The notes: generated by a model not told the origin, from the letters alone. DNA of 63,132 bases from Lachnospiraceae bacterium MD335 (GCA_000403335.2 KE159617.1:386412-449543), one strand, 5' to 3'; shown: positions 53,115-62,919, numbered from the stretch's first letter. Made by a program: numbers and translations.

Positions 53115-55849
53115 ATGAAAACAATAGACGAATACATAAAAACAGATGATAAGGCAATATGTGAGAATATAGACGATTTAGAGTATAAGACAAGAGATAA
53201 GGTTGCACAGAATATGCTGAGTTATTTTCGTAACCTTGTGGAACATATTGCAGTCAGGGTGTATGCGGAGCAACACGAAAATGCTTTTGTAGATTATGAT
53301 ACAATACCGAAGGCTGTTGAATTTTTAAAGACAAGCAATGAATTTTATTTTCTTAGGAAGTTCCATCAACTGTTGCAGGAATCGCGTTCTCATTATACGC
53401 CGGATAATGATGGGGCAGAACGGTTGCTTTAAAATATTATGAATACTTACTACAGATTAAAGATTTTGTTTATAGAAGATATCAGATGCAGATTCTTTCC
53501 AATATAGACAAGTTCCCGATTGATTTGGATGATACACTGCAGCAGTATTATGAAAAAATTGTAGAGAAATTGGATAAAGTTCGTTATCAGAAAGCTTATG
53601 AAGTATATAGTGAACGGTTTTATGTGCAAAAATCAAAACCATTTTTTGTGAATCATCATGTTTATTACGAAAATACCTTAATTCCAACAAATGATGAGTC
53701 CAGTAAATTTAATAAGTTGGTGGTATTCTCTGCCTTTAAGATTCCTGCTAATTATGCGATAAAGGTAGATTTGGATGATGATATTATCGAAATATCCGGA
53801 AAATTTATGCCAATTAAGATTGTGGCTGCATGGAGTGTATCTATAAGACCATGTGAGTTGAAAAATTTTGCAAGAATATTTGGATGTAATATAGAGGTGC
53901 GTAGCGATCTTTCGGAATATATTGGATTAATGAATTATATATCAAGAACAGGGCTTAATTTAGTTGAAATTCTGGAATTTTCAGATAGAAGGTATCAGGC
54001 ATTTAAAGAAAGAATTACGGAAAAGGCACAAAAAATTGTTTTATGTGATATTTTTGATAGAGCTAGAGATTGGATAAGAACAAATAGGTTAGGAAGTAAT
54101 AGTGTCCGCTATTTGTTATACGGTCTTAATAACAAAATAATAAAAGCGCAGTTGTCGAAGGAAGAAAATTATAGAATGAAGGGACTTTATTTAGATATTA
54201 AAGTTCTCCCATTTGAGGAAATGCCATTCAATTCAAGCCTTTGCAACCATAACCCATCAATATATGATTTGCTTTCATGCATAAAAACAGAAGGAAGAGA
54301 ACACGAATTACTAGCTCGCCGTATCAATATTAATGCAGATACATATGGGAAGTTATATACAAAAACAGATGAACTGGCAGGATTTGAGAATATTGATGAA
54401 TTGGTAAAGACTTATAATGATAGTCTATACAGAAAGCATCAAAATAGAAGACTGGAAATTATGGGTAAAAATCTTTTTGTGAAAGGCTATGAGGATGATA
54501 CAAAAGAAATAATTCAAAACCTGATTTCTTTAACAGAAGAAGGAGTGGTTGATTATAATGCCTCTGTGGAAGATTGGCTTATAGAGAATCCGAATGTGAT
54601 AGATAGTGACGAAAAGAGGGCTATCCTGCTTAGAATGTTTGAGAACTCAAGCCTTGCAATGATTTATGGGGCAGCAGGAACGGGCAAATCAACTTTGATA
54701 AAACATATTTCACAGTTTTGGAATGACGGTTCTAAGGTCTATATAGCAAATACCCATCCTGCAGTAGAGAACCTGCGAAGAAGGGTTAAAGACAATAGCG
54801 GTGAATATTTAACCATTAAGAAGTTTATTTATTCATATCCGGCTGACAAAACCGTGGATATATTATTTATAGACGAATGTAGTATGGTTAGCAATCGCGA
54901 TATGATAGAAGTTCTTAGAAAAAAGAATTTTAAATTGCTAGTTTTGGTGGGGGATATTTATCAGATAGAATCAATTCAGTTCGGAAATTGGTTTAATTTG
55001 GCAAGATATTTTGTTCCTGTAAAAGCACAATATGAATTAACAGAACTCTATAGGACAGAAAACAAGCAATTACAAGAACTGTGGAGTAGGGTGCGCAATT
55101 ATCAAGATAATATTACTGAATGGATGGGACATTGTGGATATACGACAAAGTTAGATGAGTCAATATTTGAGCGGACATCAGAAAGTGAAATTGTTCTGTG
55201 CCTTAATTATGATGGTTTATATGGAATCAATAATATTAACAGATTTTTGCAAAGTGATAATCCGAACAAAGCATTTGTGTTAGGAGTTTGGACATATAAA
55301 ATAGGTGATCCGATTTTATTTAGTGATTCCTCAAAATATGATCCTATACTATATAATAATCTTGGAGGAAAAATAGTAAATATTGAGGAAGAGGAGAACA
55401 GGGTGCTCTTTTCCATTGAGATTGACAAGGTGTTAAATAGCATCCATGTTTCAGGAACAGGACTTGAACTTATGCCAAAATTAAATCCGGGCAAGTCTGT
55501 TGTAAGATTTGCAGTAAAAAAGAAAAATGCCGGAGATGATGATAACGATGATGAAGATGCAGAAACTAATGTACCGTTCCAAATTGCTTATGCGGTATCC
55601 ATTCATAAAGCGCAAGGATTAGAGTATAATTCGGTCAAAATTGTTATTACGAAAGAAGTAGATGAAATGATTACACATAATATTTTCTATACGGCAATTA
55701 CGAGAGTAAGAGAAAATTTGAAGGTGTATTGGACGCCTGAGTCGCAGAAAAAAATTTGGGATAGTTTTATAAATGATGAAACATCATACGATGCAAAAAT
55801 TTTCTCGGCACGGACAGGATTAAAAATTATTAAGAAGCGGGTAGTTTAA
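53115..55849 (+). pseudogene. SF1 helicase / AAA ATPase with a frameshift near its 5' end
   Basis: Two frames form one protein: 53115-53432 (105 residues, MKTIDEYIKTDDK ... DNDGAERLL) and a frame continuing LKYYEYLLQIKDFVYRRYQMQILSNIDK through 55849. The shift is a single base near 53425-53432. The long part has a ~380-residue N-terminal region of unknown fold. It then has Walker A IYGAAGTGKSTLIKH, motif Ia ANTHPAVENLRRR, Walker B LFIDECSMVSN, QIES, and the UvrD-C box AYAVSIHKAQGLEYNSVKIV with FYTAITRVRENLKVYW. If the shift is a sequencing error the gene is intact; otherwise a 787-residue product from ATG 53486 would still hold the motor. Confidence 0.8.
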
Positions 55850-55869
55850 TCTATAATGAGGATAGGAAC

Positions 55870-56304
55870 ATGGAACAATATGCGCAAAATTTAATGTGTA
55901 CAGATGAAGAAAAAGTAATCACATACTGTAAAAATATTATTAAGGCAGTTGAAAAAACACATGATGTCGCTGCACAATCTAAATTAAAATCACGTAAGAT
56001 AAGGGATGCGCTTCAAACGAAGGACAAGCAGACAATGTGGAATGTGTTGCAGGAATACATACATAAGCATCCGGAATTGTTTACAATGGCTAATGACGTG
56101 CAGCTTAGACGGGTAGATGAAGATTTTTATAGAAATGTATCAGAAAAAGATGTGGCAAGGCAATTGGAAATTGTGATAGGGCTTATATATCTGAATGAAG
56201 CAAAGCATTGTGTGGCAAAAGAGACAATAAAGGCGTGTTTTAAGAAGTTATTAAAGCAATCAGGTGCATTTAGTGAGCATGAAATTGAAGTATTGCTATT
56301 GTAG
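55870..56304 (+). CDS. Unknown 144-residue helical protein
   Basis: No recognised domain. Predicted mostly helical and soluble, with charged stretches (SKLKSRKIRDALQTKDKQT, residues 40-57). It starts 20 bases after the helicase stop, with GAGGATAGGAAC before the ATG, so it is likely co-transcribed with it. The pairing suggests a partner of the helicase, but nothing in the sequence proves it. Confidence 0.7.
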   Translation: MEQYAQNLMCTDEEKVITYCKNIIKAVEKTHDVAAQSKLKSRKIRDALQTKDKQTMWNVLQEYIHKHPELFTMANDVQLRRVDEDFYRNVSEKDVARQLEIVIGLIYLNEAKHCVAKETIKACFKKLLKQSGAFSEHEIEVLLL

Positions 56305-56332
56305 GAACTAAAGCGATGGGGAGAATGTTAAG

Positions 56333-56851
56333 ATGATTGATGGAATTATGTATGGAATATCTGTATTTGTTGGAATCGTTGCAGGTATTGGGGTTACTAT
56401 TGGAGTAGATTGTTTTAGAGCCAAAAAGCAAAATGCTAATGACAAAAAGAATCTTTCATTTGAAATTAGATGTAACTTATCTAAAATAGAGAAGTGGCTT
56501 GAGCTGATTATCGAATTAAGAAATTATGTCAATAGTGATAGGATTAACCAATTTAGTGGATATTTTAATTTATCTTCGGCAATATTTACTACGACAAATA
56601 AATTGCTGCAAGATGGAAGGATTTATACATTCCTTTCTTATGATAGTATAGAGAAAATTCAGGAGAATGGCACATATCTTTCTGTAGCAGGAGAAAATAT
56701 GTTAAGTAATCAGATAATGCAGCATAAGCAAGCTGTACTGAATGGTTATATGAATGCAAAACAATATGCATCAAATGATATAGATTTTTGGGATAAAACA
56801 TTAAAGAAATGTAAAGAAAATTTCAGAGATATTTTAAAGGAATTAGAATAA
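56333..56851 (+). CDS. Small membrane-anchored protein of unknown function
   Basis: 172 residues. One N-terminal membrane segment (MYGISVFVGIVAGIGVTIGVD, residues 6-26) is followed by a basic patch (CFRAKKQNANDKK) and a ~130-residue helical domain, so the domain should face the cytoplasm. GGGGAGAATGTTAAG precedes the ATG. It is 29 bases after the preceding gene and belongs to the same run of genes. No family recognised. Confidence 0.7.
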   Translation: MIDGIMYGISVFVGIVAGIGVTIGVDCFRAKKQNANDKKNLSFEIRCNLSKIEKWLELIIELRNYVNSDRINQFSGYFNLSSAIFTTTNKLLQDGRIYTFLSYDSIEKIQENGTYLSVAGENMLSNQIMQHKQAVLNGYMNAKQYASNDIDFWDKTLKKCKENFRDILKELE

Positions 56852-56888
56852 TTAACTGAGTTGTTTGGGATGCGAAAGGAGAAGGTGT

Positions 56889-57398
56889 ATGATACATCCA
56901 GATAAAATAAGAGCAGAAGCTAAGAAAAAAGAGAACGAAAATTTTAAGTTCCGAACTTTCTTAAAATGTCATGCAGACGAGGATGAATTAGACAGTCAAT
57001 TTTTACGATTACATAAAGAACTCTTTGCAGATTATGACTGCAGCAAATGCAGAAACTGTTGCAAGATGTATAAAGGAAGTATTCCAGTGGAAGATATTGA
57101 CAGGGATGCACAATATTTAGAAATAACGCCTGAACAGTTTATTGATACTTACTTGGAAAAAGAAGAGTATGGCATAAACTATCAGACCAAGCATAAACCA
57201 TGTGATTTTTTGCAGGAAGACGGTAACTGTAAATTGGGCGATTGTAAACCTGATAGCTGCAAAAAATATCCATATACCGACCAGCCTGAAAGATTGTCAA
57301 GTTTGCTGAGTATATTAGATACGATAGAAATATGTCCGGTTGCTTTTGAAATATTTGAGAGATTAAAGCAGGAGTATAGATTTAGAACACGCAGATAA
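56889..57398 (+). CDS. YkgJ-type cysteine-cluster protein
   Basis: 169 residues. It has the cluster CSKCRNCCKMYKG (near 40) and a second group CDFLQEDGNCKLGDCKPDSCKKYPY (residues 100-124), the pattern of the CxxCxxCC (YkgJ) family thought to bind zinc or an iron-sulfur cluster. The biochemical role of the family is unclear. ATG at 56889 after GAAAGGAGAAGGTGT. An upstream in-frame start lacks a site. Such a protein is unusual in a defence-like neighbourhood. Confidence 0.8.
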   Translation: MIHPDKIRAEAKKKENENFKFRTFLKCHADEDELDSQFLRLHKELFADYDCSKCRNCCKMYKGSIPVEDIDRDAQYLEITPEQFIDTYLEKEEYGINYQTKHKPCDFLQEDGNCKLGDCKPDSCKKYPYTDQPERLSSLLSILDTIEICPVAFEIFERLKQEYRFRTRR

Positions 57399-57456
57399 AT
57401 CATTTAATGAATGTCAGAAAATAGTGTGTGGTAAATATATAATGGAGATGGGCAGG

Positions 57457-58859
57457 ATGAATTTAAAAGATATTATTGGTGAGGCAACAGATTATGATAA
57501 AAAACTTGCGTTAGAAGTGAAAAGACCAAAAAGTTGGTGCAAAAGTGTCAGCGCTTTTGCAAATGGCATTGGTGGAACTTTGATTTTTGGCGTCTCAAAT
57601 GATAATGAAGTAAGAGGGCTCTTGGATGCAGAGAAAGATGCAGAGATTATCAGTGAACAGATAAAGATACGTCTTGATCCGATTCCGGAATTTCATCTTA
57701 GTTTTTATAGAACGGAAGATGATAAGACATTAATTTTGCTAAACATTCGGCAGGGGGGGAGGAAACTCCGTATTATTATTTGGCAGACGGTGTAATGGAA
57801 GCATATGTCCGTTTGGGGAATGAGAGTGTGAAAGCAGACGCAACAGAATTAAAGCGATTGGTGCTGCGTGGAAAGAATTCATCCTATGATGCGTTGGGTA
57901 CAACCTACAGCGTATCGGATTATGCGTTCAGCAAATTACGCGAGCGGTATAAAGCATGGACAGGAGAAAGCTTGGAAGATAAAGAGCTGGTGTCATTTGG
58001 TTTAGTAGATGATAAGGGAAAACTTACAAATGCCGGAGCATTGCTGGCAGATGATTCGCCTATTAGATGGTCAAGGGTTTTCTGCACAAGATGGAATGGA
58101 TTGGATAAGGGTGGCGGCATTATGGATGCTTTTGATGATGCAGAATATTCAGGAAGTTTAATCAGTCTTTTGAATGAAGGAGCTGCATTTATCAAAAGAA
58201 ATATGAAAACAATGTGGAAAAAGACAGCCAATTCGAGGATTGATATGCCGGAATATTGTGAACGGAGTTATTTTGAAGCATTAGTTAATGCATTGGTGCA
58301 TCGGGATTATTTGGTAAATGGCAGTGAAGTCCATATAGATATGTTTGACGATCGGCTAGTGATATACTCGCCCGGAGGAATGCCGGACGGAACCTTAGTA
58401 CAGGAACGGGTTATAGATGCAATTCCTTCGACAAGGCGCAATCCTGTTTTGGCAGATGTGTTTCAGCGGTTAGGATATATGGAGCGTAAGGGCAGTGGAC
58501 TGACGAAGATAATAAATGCATACAAGAATGCAAATAATTATGATGAAAGTAAAGCGCCGCAGTTTATCTCATCAAGAGTGGAATTTACAGTTATATTGAA
58601 AAATTTGAATTATGGGGAAAACAGAGATAATAAAAGTGAAATAAATGATGTTTCACAAGCAGCTGAACAATATGTCCAACGCACAGAAGAAGTATTTCTG
58701 AATGCTTTGCGTAATAATCCGTATATTTCAAGAAAGGAATTGTCAAAGCTGTTAATGATTTCAGAAGATGGCGTGAAATATCAGTTAAAAAAATTGAAAA
58801 GAAAAGGATTGATCGAGCATATAGGCGCTTCACGGGGAGGCTATTGGGAAGTAAAATGA
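57457..58859 (+). pseudogene. AlbA/Schlafen-type ATP-binding protein, shifted at a G7 tract
   Basis: An N-terminal AlbA_2 domain (LALEVKRPKSWCKSVSAFANGIGGTLIFGVSND) is in one frame to 57795. It continues as EETPYYYLADGVMEAYVRLGNES in another frame to 58859. The break is at the run of seven G at 57753-57759; an eighth G would join the frames. The second part has the HATPase_c_4-like block (YFEALVNALVHRDYLVNGSEVHI, GGMPDG, GYMERKGSGLTKI) and a C-terminal winged helix (NPYISRKELSKLLMISEDGVKYQLKKL). Full length would be about 467 residues. A sequencing slip, true decay and phase variation are all possible. Confidence 0.85.
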
Positions 58860-58867
58860 TTTTGGAT

Positions 58868-58965
58868 ATTGTATCTCCAATTACCCCAATTACCCCAAAA
58901 CCACCCCCAAATGACTCCAAAACTACCCCAAAGTGCCTTAAAATTACTCCAAAACAAAGATTTCT
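58868..58965. repeat. C-rich imperfect repeat, G-quadruplex-prone on the minus strand
   Basis: Units like ATTACCCCA and AAACTACCCCAAA recur about seven times; the complement has GGGGG and several GGGG runs within 30 bases. In-frame it reads Thr-Pro-Lys repeats like the linkers of AlbA-type proteins, so it may be the leftover of such a gene. The 213-base gap up to the SEC-C gene holds nothing else clear. Confidence 0.55.
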
Positions 58966-59072
58966 GCTATATGAGACTACCCTAAAATATATTCAAAAGA
59001 TAAAAAATTGGAATTCTTATCTTTTGAAGAGTGTAAGAGATAATCAATCATTATTTGAGGAGAAACAGTAAG

Positions 59073-60335
59073 ATGGCTATGCGAAAGGTGTTTTATGGAT
59101 CGGAAGGTATCATGCTTAAGCACATATTGAGGATGTATGATAAAGAGAGCCTGTTGAATTATGCAAGAGATTTGGAAATAAAAAGAACATCAGGACTAAA
59201 AAAGGATGAACTTGCAGAGAAAATAGCGAATGAGTTGCTTATGCCAACAGTCATGAGAAGGCGAATCGCTGTGCTGTCACCGGAGTGCAGAATACTATTG
59301 GAACGTGCGATGAGAGAGCCACTCATTCCGACACCCGAAGAAATGGATGACGCTTTATTTCTTCATGAAAGCGATTACGCATTTCTGAATAAAAGGGAAC
59401 AGCTTGATGTTCCGGTAGATGTGAAAATAGCTTATGAAAAAATAAATACGCCGGAATTTCGGAAGTATGCCCGTAAAATGTCATGGTTATCTCAGTGCCT
59501 TAATTTTGGTGAGGTTTTTTATGGCGTTTTTGACAAAGATGTACTCCGAAAAATATATAATGTGAGAAAGGGATATCATATTTCAGAGGAACAATTAGAA
59601 AAAATGTGTAATGAATTTCCCGACGACATGACGGAATGTCATATGGAAGAAGGGCAAAGATTTATAGTAGCAGAGTATTTAGCATATCGTGACCGCTATA
59701 AGGATTTATTGGACATACAAGCGGGCAAGGATTTTTATATTCCTAATGCTCAGGAAGTGCTGGATTATGCAAGGAACCTGTATTTATCTCAAGAACCCGC
59801 ATATCAGAATTTTAGAGAGTTTTTACAGCATGAAATAGGAATGACATATGACGAGGCAGATGCAGAGGCGCTGGAGACATGGGATAAGATACAATTTGAC
59901 ATAGATTTTACTGAGATTGTTCAATATATTATAGATGTTTATGAAGATTTATTAGACGGTACTAAAATTGAGAAGATTATTCAACTTCTCCAAGAAGTAA
60001 ATAATAACACCAGAATGCGGATACATAGGGGACATACGCCGAATGAAATGATGAGAAAAGGGATGGAGGAAGACCGCTTTTCACAAAAACCGATAGTCGT
60101 ACCCGGAAGTACGGAGGCAGCTAATCTTTTGAAAAGCGCATCGGAGGAATTGAAAGAGATGGGGGTATGTGTTGACTTTGACAGTAACGCAGTGATTGTT
60201 CCAAATAATTTTTCTCAGAACAATGTGTCTGGTCAGGCGGCTAATTCAATTAAGAAGATTTATCCCAATGATTCATGCCCGTGTGGTTCAGGCAAGAAAT
60301 TTAAAAAATGCTGCGGAGGGCACGGCAAATTATAA
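59073..60335 (+). CDS. SEC-C motif protein of unknown function
   Basis: 420 residues. The C-terminus NDSCPCGSGKKFKKCCGGHG is the SEC-C zinc-binding motif found at the end of SecA and in many unrelated proteins. Residues 1-330 are helical with no family named; an early stretch (LLNYARDLEIKRTSGLKKDELAEKIANELL) resembles SAP/Rho-N-like folds, a weak impression. ATG at 59073 follows TGAGGAGAAACAGTAAG; an earlier in-frame start lacks a site. Same strand as its neighbours. Confidence 0.8.
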   Translation: MAMRKVFYGSEGIMLKHILRMYDKESLLNYARDLEIKRTSGLKKDELAEKIANELLMPTVMRRRIAVLSPECRILLERAMREPLIPTPEEMDDALFLHESDYAFLNKREQLDVPVDVKIAYEKINTPEFRKYARKMSWLSQCLNFGEVFYGVFDKDVLRKIYNVRKGYHISEEQLEKMCNEFPDDMTECHMEEGQRFIVAEYLAYRDRYKDLLDIQAGKDFYIPNAQEVLDYARNLYLSQEPAYQNFREFLQHEIGMTYDEADAEALETWDKIQFDIDFTEIVQYIIDVYEDLLDGTKIEKIIQLLQEVNNNTRMRIHRGHTPNEMMRKGMEEDRFSQKPIVVPGSTEAANLLKSASEELKEMGVCVDFDSNAVIVPNNFSQNNVSGQAANSIKKIYPNDSCPCGSGKKFKKCCGGHGKL

Positions 60336-60405
60336 GTTGATTTGAATTGGGTAAACGCCGTTTCCCCAATTCAACTGCACACATACCAATTATGGAGATG
60401 ATTAT

Positions 60406-61957
60406 ATGATTCCAATAAAAATAGAAACCCTGTTAGAGGGGCGCAAAGTAGAACGAAACCGTATAGAATACAAGGAAGGCTTTAATCCGTCAGAAATTGT
60501 GCATACCATATGCGGCTATGCGAATGATATAGCAGGGGTGGATGGCGGATATCTTGTGATTGGCGTCAAAACAGAAAATGGACGCCCTGTTTTGCCGCCT
60601 ATAGGGGTACCGGATGAATTACTTGATGATATTCAACTGAAAATATTTCAATACTGCAATAAAATTGAGCCACGTTATATTCCAAAGATTGAGATTGTGG
60701 AATATCAAGGGGTAAATTTGGTATATTTGAAGTGTGCAGCGGGCGATGCGGGACCATATCAGGCACCCGTTGATGTTTACTCTAAGAAGGAAGCTGGGAA
60801 AGAGCTAGACCGCACAATGAAATATTGGATTCGACAGCATCACTTACGGTAGAAGCCAAACAGAGCGAGATAGCGGAACTCTTTGAAAAATTTGCTGCCA
60901 TACCGTTTGTTGACCGTATCAATAATCGGGCATCTATGGAGCACATACGCAGGGGATATCTGGAGGATTTTATCAGAGGAAGTAACAGTTCACTGATAGA
61001 GGAACTTAATGTACGTTCTTTGGAGGACCTATTGGTATCCGAGGAAGTGGCGGAGGAAAAGATGAGGGAATAGCAATCAAAAATATCGGACTGCTTATGT
61101 TTGGGGAAAGACCGGATAAGTTGATTGCAGGAAGCAAGATTGAGTTGGTGCGTTTTCATGATAAGGAAGCAGAGGCGTCTGATTTTACCGAGAAGACATT
61201 TTACGGCCCGATATGGAAACAGGTAAGAGACGCGCTAGACTACATTAAGACAACTGTGATTGAGGAAAAGGTGGTAAAGGTTGATGGGAGGGCGGAAGCA
61301 GACCGATTTTTCAACTATCCGTACAATGCGTTGGAGGAAGCGCTTGTAAATGCTGTTTTACACAAAAACTATAAAGAGGATGTACCGGTAGAGATTCGGA
61401 TTTATGTGGATCAAATTCAGATTATCAATTTCCCGGGACCGGATTATTATATTGATATGGAGAAGTTTGCGGCGGGGAAAATCAGAGCGAGAAGATACAG
61501 AAATCCCAAGATTGGAGAATTTTTCAAGGAGATTGATTTGTCCGAGAAGAAATCAACGGGCATATCAAAAATTTTGCGCGAACTGAAAAGAAACGGTTCG
61601 CCCATGCCGGAGTTTAAAACGGATGTAGACAGAACTTATATGATTACTACAATAAGGATTCACGAAAGATTTGAAATTGAAAATACAAACTTCGCTCAAA
61701 AAAATGAGCGAAGTTTGAGCGAAGTTTTGAGCGAAGTTTTGACGCAAAAAGATTATAATAAAGTGAGTGCAATTGTTAGTTTTATGGAAGAGCATGGAGA
61801 AATAACTCCTAAAGAAGCCGAAGCAGTTACGGGTAAGTCTGCTGCGACTGTGCGAAGATATTTTAAAATTCTCACAGGTACAAGATATATAGTGGCGGAG
61901 GGGAGTACCAACAATATGGTTTATCATATTGCTGCGAATTTGCCAGAAGATGATTAA
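60406..61957 (+). pseudogene. Second AlbA/Schlafen-type protein, two frameshifts
   Basis: Three frames make one protein: 60406-60852 (AlbA_2 domain: RIEYKEGFNPSEIVHTICGYANDI, GGYLVIGVKTENG), then ASLTVEAKQSEIAELFEKFAA ending 61073, then DEGIAIKNIGLLMFGERPDKLI to 61957. The first shift looks like one lost base near 60834 (WIR then PASLTVEA expected), the second a one-base change near 61060. The last part holds the ATPase-like block NALEEALVNAVLHKNY and a winged helix (EITPKEAEAVTGKSAATVRRYF). Two shifts make true decay more likely than for the first AlbA gene. Confidence 0.85.
61687..61740 (+). repeat. Short direct and inverted repeats in the AlbA linker
   Basis: AAACTTCGCTC, then GAGCGAAGTTT three times with an 11-12 base period. 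The first word pairs perfectly with any of the three, giving a hairpin in the coding region. In frame it reads SLSEVLSEVLT. Confidence 0.75.
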
Positions 61958-62179
61958 AATGGTTAAAAAAACGAATTGCCTAAACAGTGATTAGGTAATT
62001 CATGTAAATGAACTTGAATGCGTTGTTAAAAAGATGTGAAAGTTGGAAATCTCAGACGAGATAAGAGGATAGAGGAACTTCATGCATCAAGACTGAATAA
62101 CGGGGAAAATCCGCCGGAACTTTTTATCATAGATTCTCAAGGTCAAGCATCAGCGAGTAAGAGATAATATATTATTAAC

Positions 62180-62204
62180 AATTGTGCAGACGGTCTGCAC
62201 AATT
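62180..62204. repeat. 25-bp palindrome, left of DUF1016 remnant
   Basis: AATTGTGCAGAC, central G, GTCTGCACAATT. The inner 21 bases are the exact reverse complement of the palindrome at 62594-62614 (only the central base tells them apart). It lies 15 bases before the start codon of the remnant. Confidence 0.85.
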
Positions 62205-62219
62205 TGGAAGGAAGGTAGT

Positions 62220-62592
62220 ATGCTTATAACATCGAATGAGTATTTGCAAGCAGTACAAGAAATAAATGATTATGTGAATCAGGCTAAATATAGAGCGTCC
62301 GTTAGTGTGAATAGTGAAGTGCTGAAAACAAACTTGTTCATTGGAAGTGTGATTATTCGTAACTCCGAATGGGGCGCTGGACGATTTGGTTAAATCCCTA
62401 GACGATAATCCATCTGTTGGATTAATATTATGTAGAGATGAGAATAGAACCATTGCAGAATATGCGTTAAGAGATATGTCGAAACCTATTGGTGTAAGCG
62501 AATATCATTTGTGTACAGATCTTCCGCTAGACTTGAAAAGTGCTTTACCAGATCCGGAGGAGATTAGAAGTAGGATTGACATGAAAAAATAA
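62220..62592 (+). pseudogene. Internally deleted DUF1016 (YhcG-like) gene
   Basis: The N-terminus (MLITSNEYLQAVQEINDYVN ... EWGAGRFG, stop at 62393) and the C-terminus (LDDLVKSLDDNPSVGLILCRDENRTIAEYALRD ... DPEEIRSRI, another frame, to 62592) are the two ends of one DUF1016 protein. About 250 residues between them, including the nuclease core, are gone, and the joint at about 62380 is out of frame. It is not the same gene as the intact one at 36561-37580. Both ends abut a palindrome. Confidence 0.85.
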
Positions 62593-62593
62593 A

Positions 62594-62614
62594 TTGTGCA
62601 GACCGTCTGCACAA
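62594..62614. repeat. 21-bp palindrome, right of DUF1016 remnant
   Basis: TTGTGCAGAC, central C, GTCTGCACAA, starting 1 base after the stop codon of the remnant. Pair of the palindrome at 62180. Confidence 0.85.
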
Positions 62615-62634
62615 ATGAATTAGAAAGAGTTTCG

Positions 62635-62653
62635 TGATAACACCATGATAACA
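62635..62653 (+). repeat. Paired 8-bp direct repeats, possible integrase arm sites (right end of island)
   Basis: TGATAACA-CCA-TGATAACA, period 11, about 100 bases before the second tuf end. Same geometry as at 33133 and 62893 but a third sequence. The stretch to 62750 also holds a dyad AAATCACT/AGTGATTT (62717-62740). Confidence 0.55.
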
Positions 62654-62753
62654 AAAATTTCAAAAACCTCAGATACGAGGTGCACATCAAAGAAAAACCA
62701 CCGAAAAAGCCCTGAAAATCACTTGAGAACACAGTGATTTCTCTCACAGAAAA

Positions 62754-62808
62754 CCGTGAGGGTGGTAGAACTGTTGGGTCTGGACGTGTGGCTACAATTA
62801 TTGAGTAA
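62754..62808 (+). pseudogene. Second copy of the tuf 3' end (right attachment region)
   Basis: Encodes [17 protein letters not shown] and stop, the same last 17 residues as tuf, with synonymous differences (for example CGT where tuf has AGG). It has no upstream part of the gene. This marks the right end of the ~29.8 kb island. Whether it is the original host tuf end or that of a second integrated element is discussed in the findings. Confidence 0.85.
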
Positions 62809-62831
62809 TCAGTAAAAAGCTAGATTTTATG

Positions 62832-62862
62832 GGGCTTTCCGAGAAATCGGGAAGCCCTTTTT
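62832..62862 (+). terminator. Terminator after the second tuf end
   Basis: Stem GGGCTTTCCGA / TCGGGAAGCCC with loop GAAA and one mismatch, then TTTTT. Confidence 0.85.
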
Positions 62863-62892
62863 GAAACTTTGCAACAGTGAAAATGTATAAAG

Positions 62893-62911
62893 CGGTGCCA
62901 AAACGGTGCCA
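62893..62911 (+). repeat. Paired 8-bp direct repeats, possible integrase arm sites (second element)
   Basis: CGGTGCCA-AAA-CGGTGCCA, period 11, starting exactly 85 bases after the stop codon of the second tuf end, as at 33133. An inverted copy TGGCACCA lies at 62935-62942. Confidence 0.6.
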
Positions 62912-62919
62912 TAAAAAAG

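Noticed and set aside
58844-59071. A 75-residue protein from the C-rich stretch
   Set aside because: It overlaps the end of the AlbA gene, has low-complexity Thr-Pro-Lys content and no ribosome binding site. Regarded as a relic.
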